Assembly (NCBI GenBank): GCA_964019155.1
Contig: OZ025239.1
Coordinates: 112,662,520-112,726,519 of the forward strand
Length of the DNA stretch: 64,000 nt
Direction of reading: 5' to 3'
Source: Osedax fenrisi
Taxonomy: Eukaryota > Annelida > Polychaeta > Sabellida > Siboglinidae
Translations under genes and position numbers: made by a program
Notes under the pieces: model-generated
What the model saw: only the letters and a program-made list of their open reading frames with translations
Database searches by the model: none
Told to the model about the DNA's origin: nothing
In this document: positions 55,601-64,000 of the stretch, in pieces
Numbering within the stretch: the first letter of the stretch is position 1
Layout: each line of letters begins with the position of its first letter

Positions 55601-56541
55601 GTATAGTATAGTATAGTATAGTATAGTATAGAATAGTATAGTAAAGTATAGTATAATATAGTATAGTATATTATAGTATAGTATAGTATAGTATAGTATA
55701 GTAAAGTATAGTATAGTATAGTATAATATAGTATAGTATAGTATAGTATAGTATAGTACAGTATAGTAAAGTATAGTATAGTATATTATAGTATAGTATA
55801 GTATATTATAGTATAGTATAGTATAGTATAGTATAGTAAAGTATAGTATAGTATATTATAGTATAGTATAGTATATTATAGTATAGTATAGTATAGTATA
55901 GTATAGTACAGTATAGTATAGTATATTATAGTATAGTATAGTATAGTATAGTATAGTATAGTAAAGTACAGTATAGTATAGTATAGTATAGTATAGTATA
56001 GTATAGTATAGTATAGTACCATATATGGTATAATACAGTATAGTATAGTATAGTATAGTATAGTATAGTATAGTATAGTATAGTATAGTATAGTATAGTA
56101 TAGTATAGTATAGTATAGTATAGTACAGTATAGTATAGTATATTATAGTATAGTATAGTATAGTATAGTATAGTATAGTAAAGTACAGTATAGTATAGTA
56201 TAGTATAGTATAGTATAGTATAGTATAGTATAGAATAGTATAGTAAAGTATAGTATAATATAGTATAGTATAGTATAGTATAGTATAGTATAGTATAGTA
56301 AAGTACAGTATAGTATAGTATAGTATAGTATAGTATAGTATAGTATAGTATAGAATAGTATAGTAAAGTATAGTATAATATAGTATAGTATATTATAGTA
56401 TATTATAGTATAGTATAGTATAGTATAGTATAGTATAGTATATTATAGTATAGTATAGTATAGTATAGTATAGTATAGTATAGTATAGTATAGTATAGTA
56501 TAGTATAGTATAGTATAGTACAGTATAGTATAGTATATTAT

Positions 56542-56574
56542 AAAAATAAATAATTACCTTACCTTACCTTACCT
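56542..56574 (+). mobile_element. LINE tail fragment in satellite, copy 5
   Basis: Same fragment. The block that follows matches those at 50909 and 52653, including the CCATATTGG variant 244 bp downstream. Confidence 0.75.
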
Positions 56575-59500
56575 ATAGTATAGTATAGTATAGTATAGTA
56601 TAGTATAGTATAGTATAGTATAGTATAGTATAGTATAGTATAGTATAGTATAGTATAGTACAGTATAGTATAGTATAATATAGTATAGTATAGTATAGTA
56701 TAATACAGTATAGTATAGTACAGTATAGTATAGTATATTATAGTATAGTATATTATAGTATATTATAGTATAGTATAGTATAGTACCATATTGGTATAGT
56801 ACAGTATAGTATAGTATAGTATATTATAGTATATTATAGTATAGTATAGTATAGTATATTATAGTATATTATAGTATAGTATAGTATAGTATATTATAGT
56901 ATAGTATAGTATAGTATATTATAGTATAGTATAATATAGTATAGTATAGTATAGTATAGTATAGTATAATATAGTATAGTATAGTATAGTATAGTATAGT
57001 ACAGTATAGTATAGTATAGTATAGTATAGTACAGTATAGTATAGTATATTATAGTATAGTATAGTATAGTATAATATAGTATAGTATAGTATAGTATAGT
57101 ATAGTATAGTATAGTACAGTATAGTATAGTACAGTATAGTTTAGTATAGTATAGTATAGTATAGTATAGTATAGTATAGTATAGTATAGTATAGTATAGT
57201 ATAGTATAGTATAGTACAGTATAGTATAGTATATTATAGTATAGTATAGTATAGTATAGTATAGTATAGTACAGTATAGTATAGTATATTATAGTATAGT
57301 ATAGTATAGTATAGTATAGTATAGTATAGTATAGTATAGTATAGTATAGTATAGTATAGTATAGTATAGTATAGTATAGTATAGAATAGTATAGTATAGT
57401 ACAGTATAGTATAGTATAGTATAGTATAGTATAGTATAGTATAGTATAGTATAGTATAGTATAGTATATTATAGTATAGTATAGTATAGTATATTATAGT
57501 ATATTATAGTATAGTATAGTATAGTATAGTATAGTATAGTATATTATAGTATAGTATAGTATAGTATAGTATAGTATAGTATAGTATAGTATAGTATAGT
57601 ATAGTATAGTATAGTATAGTATAGTATAGTATAGTATAGTATAGTATAGTATAGTATAGTATAGTATAGTATAGTATAGTACAGTATAGTATAGTATAGT
57701 ATAGTATAGTATAGTATAGTATAGTATAGTATAGTATAGTATAGTATAGTATAGTATAGTATAGTATAGTATAGTATAGTATAGTATAGTATAGTATAGT
57801 ATAGTATAGTTAAGTACCATATATGGTATAGTACAGTATAGTACAGTATAGTAGTATATTATAGTATACGACTAGTATAGTATAGTATAGTATAGTATAG
57901 TATAGTATAGTATAGTATAGTATAGTATAGTATAGTATAGTACAGTATAGTATAGTATATTATAGTATAATATAGTATAGTATAGTATAGTATAGTATAG
58001 TATAGTAAAGTATAGTATAGTATAGTATAGTATAGTATAGTACCATATATGGTATAGTACATTATAGTACAGTATAGTATAGTATAGTATAGTATAGTAT
58101 AGTTAAGTACCATATATGGTATAGTACAGTATAGTACAGTATAGTAGTATATTATAGTATACGACTAGTATAGTATAGTATAGTATAGTATAGTACAGTA
58201 TAGTATTGTATAGTATAGTATAGTATAGTATAGTATAGTACAGTATAGTATAGTATATTATAGTATAGTATAGTATAGTATAGTATAGTATAGTAAAGTA
58301 CAGTATAGTATAGTATAGTATAGTATAGTATAGTATAGTATAGTATAGTATAGTATAGTAAAGTATAGTATAGTATAGTACATTATAGTATAGTAAAGTA
58401 TAGTACAGTATAGTATAGTATATTATAGTATAGTATAGTATAGTATAGTAAAGTATAGTATAGTATAGTATAGTATAGTATAGTATAGTATAGTATAGTA
58501 TAGTATAGTTAAGTACCATATATGGTATAGTACAGTATAGTACAGTATAGTAGTATATTATAGTATACGACTAGTATAGTATAGTATAGTATAGTACAGT
58601 ATAGTATAGTATAGTATAGTATAGTATAGTATAGTATAGTATAGTACAGTATAGTATAGTATATTATAGTATAGTATAGTATAGTATAGTATAGTATAGT
58701 AAAGTACAGTATAGTATAGTATAGTATAGTATAGTACAGTATAGTATAGTATATTATAGTATAATATAGTATAGTATAGTATAGTATAGTATAGTATAGT
58801 AAAGTATAGTATAGTATAGTATAGTATAGTATAGTACCATATATGGTATAGTACATTATAGTACAGTATAGTATAGTATAGTATAGTATAGTATAGTTAA
58901 GTACCATATATGGTATAGTACAGTATAGTACAGTATAGTAGTATATTATAGTATACGACTAGTATAGTATAGTATAGTATAGTATAGTACAGTATAGTAT
59001 AGTATAGTATAGTATAGTATAGTATAGTATAGTACAGTATAGTATAGTATATTATAGTATAGTATAGTATAGTATAGTATAGTATAGTAAAGTACAGTAT
59101 AGTATAGTATAGTATAGTATAGTATAGTATAGTATAGTATAGTATAGTAAAGTATAGTATAGTATAGTACATTATAGTATAGTAAAGTATAGTACAGTAT
59201 AGTATAGTATATTATAGTATAGTATAGTATAGTATAGTAAAGTATAGTATAGTATAGTATAGTATAGTATAGTATAGTATAGTATAGTATAGTATAGTAT
59301 AGTATAGTACAGTATAGTAAAGTATAGTATAGTATAGTATAGTATAGTATATTATAGTATAGTATAGTATAGTATAGTATAGTACAGTATAGTATAGTAT
59401 ATTATAGTATAGTATAGTATAGTATAGTATAGTATAGTAAAGTACAGTATAGTATAGTATAGTATAGTATAGTATAGTATAGTATAGTATAGAATAGTAT

Positions 59501-61745
59501 AGTAAAGTATAGTATAATATAGTATAGTATATTATAGTATAGTATAGTATAGTATAGTATAGTATAGTATAGTATAGTAAAGTATAGTATAGTATAGTAT
59601 AGTATAGTATAGAATAGTATAGTAAAGTATAGTATAATATAGTATAGTATATTATAGTATAGTATAGTATAGTATAGTATAGTATAGTATAGTATAGTAT
59701 AGTATAGTATAGTATAGTATAGTATAGTATAGTATAGTTAAGTACCATATATGGTATAGTACAGTATAGTACAGTATAGTAGTATATTATAGTATACGAC
59801 TAGTATAGTATAGTATAGTATAGTACAGTATAGTATAGTATAGTATAGTATAGTATAGTATAGTATAGTATAGTACAGTATAGTATAGTATATTATAGTA
59901 TAGTATAGTATAGTATAGTATAGTATAGTAAAGTACAGTATAGTATAGTATAGTATAGTATAGTATAGTATAGTATAGAATAGTATAGTAAAGTATAGTA
60001 TAATATAGTATAGTATATTATAGTATAGTATAGTATAGTATAGTATAGTATAGTATAGTAAAGTATAGTATAGTATAGTATAGTATATTATAGTATAGTA
60101 TAGTATAGTGTAGTATAGTATAGTATAGTAAAGTATAGTATAGTATAGTATAGTATAGTATAGTATAGTATAGTATAGTATAGTACAGTATAGTAAAGTA
60201 TAGTATAGTATAGTATAGTATAGTATATTATAGTATAGTATAGTATAGTATAGTATAGTACAGTATAGTATAGTATATTATAGTATAGTATAGTATAGTA
60301 TAGTATAGTATAGTAAAGTACAGTATAGTATAGTATAGTATAGTATAGTATAGTATAGTATAGTATAGAATAGTATAGTAAAGTATAGTATAATATAGTA
60401 TAGTATATTATAGTATAGTATAGTATAGTATAGTATAGTATAGTATAGTATAGTAAAGTATAGTATAGTATAGTATAATATAGTATAGTATATTATAGTA
60501 TAGTATAGTATAGTATAGTATAGTATAGTATAGTATAGTATAGTAAAGTATAGTATAGTATAGTATAGTATAGTATAGTATAGTATAGTATAGTATAGTA
60601 TAGTTAAGTACCATATATGGTATAGTACAGTATAGTACAGTATAGTAGTATATTATAGTATACGACTAGTATAGTATAGTATAGTATAGTACAGTATAGT
60701 ATAGTATAGTATAGTATAGTATAGTATAGTATAGTATAGTACAGTATAGTATAGTATATTATAGTATAGTATAGTATAGTATAGTATAGTATAGTAAAGT
60801 ACAGTATAGTATAGTATAGTATAGTATAGTATAGTATAGTATAGAATAGTATAGTAAAGTATAGTATAATATAGTATAGTATATTATAGTATAGTATAGT
60901 ATAGTATAGTATAGTACAGTATAGTAAAGTATAGTATAGTATATTATAGTATAGTATAGTATATTATAGTATAGTATAGTATAGTATAGTATAGTAAAGT
61001 ATAGTATAGTATATTATAGTATAGTATAGTATATTATAGTATAGTATAGTATAGTATAGTATAGTACAGTATAGTATAGTATATTATAGTATAGTATAGT
61101 ATAGTATAGTATAGTATAGTAAAGTACAGTATAGTATAGTATAGTATAGTATAGTATAGTATAGTATAGTATAGAATAGTATAGTAAAGTATAGTATAGT
61201 ATAGTATAGTATAGTATAGAATAGTATAGTAAAGTATAGTATAATATAGTATAGTATATTATAGTATAGTATAGTATAGTATAGTATAGTATAGTATAGT
61301 ATAGTATAGTATAGTATATTATAGTATAGTATAGTATAGTATAGTATATTATAGTACAGTATAGTACATTATAGTATAGTATAGTATAGTATAGTATAGT
61401 ATAGTATAGTATAGTATAGTATAGTACCATATATGGTATAATACAGTATAGTATAGTATAGTATAGTATAGTATAGTATAGTATATCATAGTACAGTATA
61501 GTACATTATAGTATAGTATAGTATAGTATAGTATAGTATAGTATAGTATAGTATAGTACCATATATGGTATAATACAGTATAGTATAGTATAGTATAGTA
61601 TAGTATAGTATAGTATAGTATAGAATAGTATAGTATAGTACAGTATAGTATAGTACAGTATAGTATAGTATAGTATAGTATAGTATAGTATAGTATAGTA
61701 TAGTATAGTATAGTATAGTACAGTATAGTATAGTATAGTATGGTA

Positions 61746-62110
61746 TACGACTAATATACGACTATAGTCGTACTATATGATACGAATGTTCCGAGTATCG
61801 AGTGTTCGATATATCCATTCGACGCTAAGTATCGTTGCGACCACTTCACGCTGTGAAGGTTAACTGTATCGGTCAAGGTCAAGGCTCAACGTGTACCGGA
61901 TGTGTAGAAGTAACTATGACGTAACGGCCGCTCTCTGGGTTGATGACGTCATCGTCTCGAGGCCACGTACCACGTGACATTAGGCTTATAACGGAGATAA
62001 CACGTGATATTGCGGTTATAACCGAGATACCACGTGATATTGCGGTTATAACCGAGATACCACGTGATATACGTGTATAGAGAGGAGACGACCTGCCGCG
62101 ACACCTATCT
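61746..62110. promoter_or_regulatory. CpG-richer flank right of the satellite with CRE, E-box and NR motifs
   Basis: TCAAGGTCA (61873-61881), the CRE palindrome TGACGTCA (61944-61951) and a 30-bp tandem repeat starting at 61971, 62001, 62031 and 62061. Each repeat begins with CACGTG, and two contain CGGTTATAACCG. The region is CpG-richer than its surroundings. No gene start was identified next to it. Confidence 0.4.
61971..62066. repeat. 30-bp tandem repeat, each with CACGTG
   Basis: Three full units and a partial fourth at exact 30-bp spacing; the second and third are identical (CACGTGATATTGCGGTTATA and then ACCGAGATAC). Confidence 0.9.
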
Positions 62111-62111
62111 A

Positions 62112-62145
<34 letters not shown>

Positions 62146-62470
62146 TATACAACGTTACGCAATATCGTATTACAATTGGAATATATGTAATAATAATATT
62201 AATAATAATATTATTAATTTACATATAAATAGGTTTTTCATTAGATAATATATATATCCGTGTCTCGAAGGATATACAGTTTTTATATCGTATATATCAT
62301 AGTTATTATAACTAGGTCGTGTGTGTGTGTTGTGTTAGCGGAGACATTGCTATCTGCTAGACGTGCATTATCTATAGATACACTTACACCGACGTTGTGT
62401 ATCTATTTTGTTATTATATCTACTTATTAATAATATAAATTCGCATATAAAAATTAGTATAAATATGTAT
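62111..62470. other. (GT)n and AT-rich intergenic DNA
   Basis: GT repeats at about 62116-62142 and 62316-62331, with AT-rich sequence between. No coding frame was recognised. Confidence 0.55.
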
Positions 62471-62551
62471 GTTTTATTATTTAATTTACTTGCACTTACG
62501 ATGATTGTCATCACATGGTAACATTGCCTAATAAACCATATTTCATCACAT
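62471..62551 (+). mobile_element. LINE 3' end fragment (same family as 17516-19930)
   Basis: TGCACTTACGATGATTGTCA and GCCTAATAAACCATATTTCA match the last 80 bp of the LINE ending at 19930. The end touches (TA)n at 62552-62575. Confidence 0.75.
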
Positions 62552-62575
62552 ATATATATATATATATATATATAT

Positions 62576-63163
62576 AGTTTTCTATGATGATTTCGCTGCG
62601 TATAACATATTAGATACTTAACGAAAACCATTACTTAGGTTAAACTTAAAGGTCACAGAGGTCATAAGTAGCCTATACGTAGGTTATACGTAGGCTATAT
62701 GCGCATGCGTATTTAATATCGATGTTATCCATTAACCCTTTGCGTCCGAGCTGTTTATTTCTGTTGTGTTACAAAAAGCTATTAATTTCTGTTGAGAAAC
62801 TTTTAAATACACTCTCAACATGTTGTAATTTTGTAATCATATGAAATGTTCTTAGTGGAGATATGAATACACTTCTCGTGTTTGTAGTACATAATACTGA
62901 TTTAAATAATAGTATAGTACACTGATAAAAATAAATGGGTCAATGTACCCATAATATAGCAACATATGGGTCAAAGAGGTGGTTCAAGATTTGACCCACA
63001 TTTTTCTCAATATAAGTCAAGTGATCTACATTATCTAACAAAAATGGGTCTAAATTACTACATTTTTTCTCAATATGGGTCAATACTTGGTTATATCCAA
63101 TATATATTGGATATAGGCATGTAATATGTTAAGTTGTATGGTTCTTCATGACTTTAAACAGGA

Positions 63164-63194
<31 letters not shown>

Positions 63195-63354
63195 CGTATT
63201 TGTGTGTGTGTATTACGTATAGAGTATATACATTATGTGTTATTAGAAAATACCATATAACAGTGTACAAGTAATATGTTATAATAATTATAAAATGTAC
63301 AAATAAATTGTAGAAAACGCACAACCCTACCAATTACGACAATCAACGACTACA

Positions 63355-63396
<42 letters not shown>

Positions 63397-63571
63397 ACCC
63401 TACAGGTTTGTAAGCGTACAGCGATGGGTCAAACCCTATAACATTACGTATGCATATATATATTGTAGAGGTGTTTTAAAGTTATATTTACTATGCAGTG
63501 AATATAATATTTAGTTATATTTAGTTAGATATATATAGGTTAACCCATAATAGTAAGATCTAGTAGTAAGG

Positions 63572-63623
<52 letters not shown>

Positions 63624-64000
63624 TTATAGATATAGGTAGAGATATATCTATATTAGTAATACATGTGTAATCATCTATATATAGTCAGGCATATTACGTT
63701 GATAATAATTATGAATAGTAACACATTGCTATATATATATATATATAATTGTTTCGAATATAGGAACACAGTGAAGTTTTGAAGAAGTCAATATTCACTT
63801 CGATAATTTGGGAGCATTAATTGTTTGATAATTTATTTAAGCATATATATAGAGTCGACATTTATAATCGAAGTCGATAAAGTATAAATATTCGCTAACG
63901 ATAAAACAAAGAAAAAATAAACAAAGAATAATACTAAATTAAAAAGTATGTATTAATGTAGAATTGTAAGCGATCATTAGAATCGATATTAATTCGGAGT
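62576..64000. other. AT-rich DNA with GGGTCA motifs and a dispersed repeat
   Basis: No gene. GGGTCA or its complement occurs at 62937, 62968, 62992, 63077 and 63426. (TA)n lies at 63360-63392, 63577-63616 and 63728-63748. The repeat shared with 13931-14060 lies at 63825-63945. Confidence 0.55.

Larger units (their letters stand above)
47950..61745. repeat. 13.8-kb (TATAG)n satellite with embedded CCATATATGG palindromes
   Basis: A pentanucleotide array, TATAG on the plus strand, with regular variants (TACAG, TATTATAG, TAAAG). It contains 25 copies of CCATATATGG within TACCATATATGGTA (for example 47996, 48123, 48750, 49284, 51669, 53475, 56019, 58904, 61559). Three shortened CCATATTGG copies lie at 51153, 52897 and 56786. 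It also holds 11 copies of a 70-bp unit with TACGACTAG and five LINE-tail fragments. Minus-strand frames reading YTILY repeats are artefacts of a stop-free pentamer. Confidence 0.95.

Noticed and set aside
51261..61430. Minus-strand frames reading repeated YTILY
   Set aside because: The CTATA pentamer has no stop codon in any frame, so open frames are expected by chance across the whole satellite.

Overview
The window is AT-rich, gene-poor eukaryotic DNA, almost certainly animal. It is built from non-LTR retrotransposons (LINEs) of the CR1/L2 type, tRNA-derived SINE-like pieces, small inverted-repeat DNA elements and very long microsatellites. No bacterial-style operons and no convincing intact host gene were found. 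The species cannot be named from sequence alone. The 200-base N run at 6301-6500 is an assembly gap inside a (AGT)n array.

Layout. 1-2235: minus-strand LINE with a (ACCTT)n tail. 2868-3321: 454-bp inverted-repeat element; a matching end lies at 110-143. 4483-13660: LINE fragment, (AGT)n array and gap, a long LINE (6501-9765), a second (AGT)n array (9766-10962) and an opposing LINE (10963-13660). 14536-30412: a CR1-like LINE whose reading frame is cut at codon precision by a 10.5-kb segment (17028-27566) with inverted ends. That segment carries another LINE (17516-19930), AT-rich duplications, a 280-bp tandem array of exon-like units (24357-25604) and a tRNA-headed SINE. 31363-32315: TIR element with TA duplication. 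32812-37260: a LINE of the same family with a nearly open ORF2. 37851-39825 and 42775-45066: two copies of a third LINE family with (ATCT)n tails. 40222-47290: LINE 3' ends and small elements. 47950-61745: a 13.8-kb (TATAG)n satellite. 61746-64000: a CpG-richer flank, then AT-rich DNA.

How parts work together. The LINE families encode endonuclease and reverse transcriptase for target-primed reverse transcription. Many of their ends abut (TA)n tracts, and four copies share a 3'-UTR motif that may be the RT recognition element. The most unusual locus is the satellite. It contains 25 perfect copies of CCATATATGG, which fits the CArG/SRF consensus, and both of its CpG-richer flanks carry clusters of CACGTG. 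Regulatory roles are inference from motif matches only.
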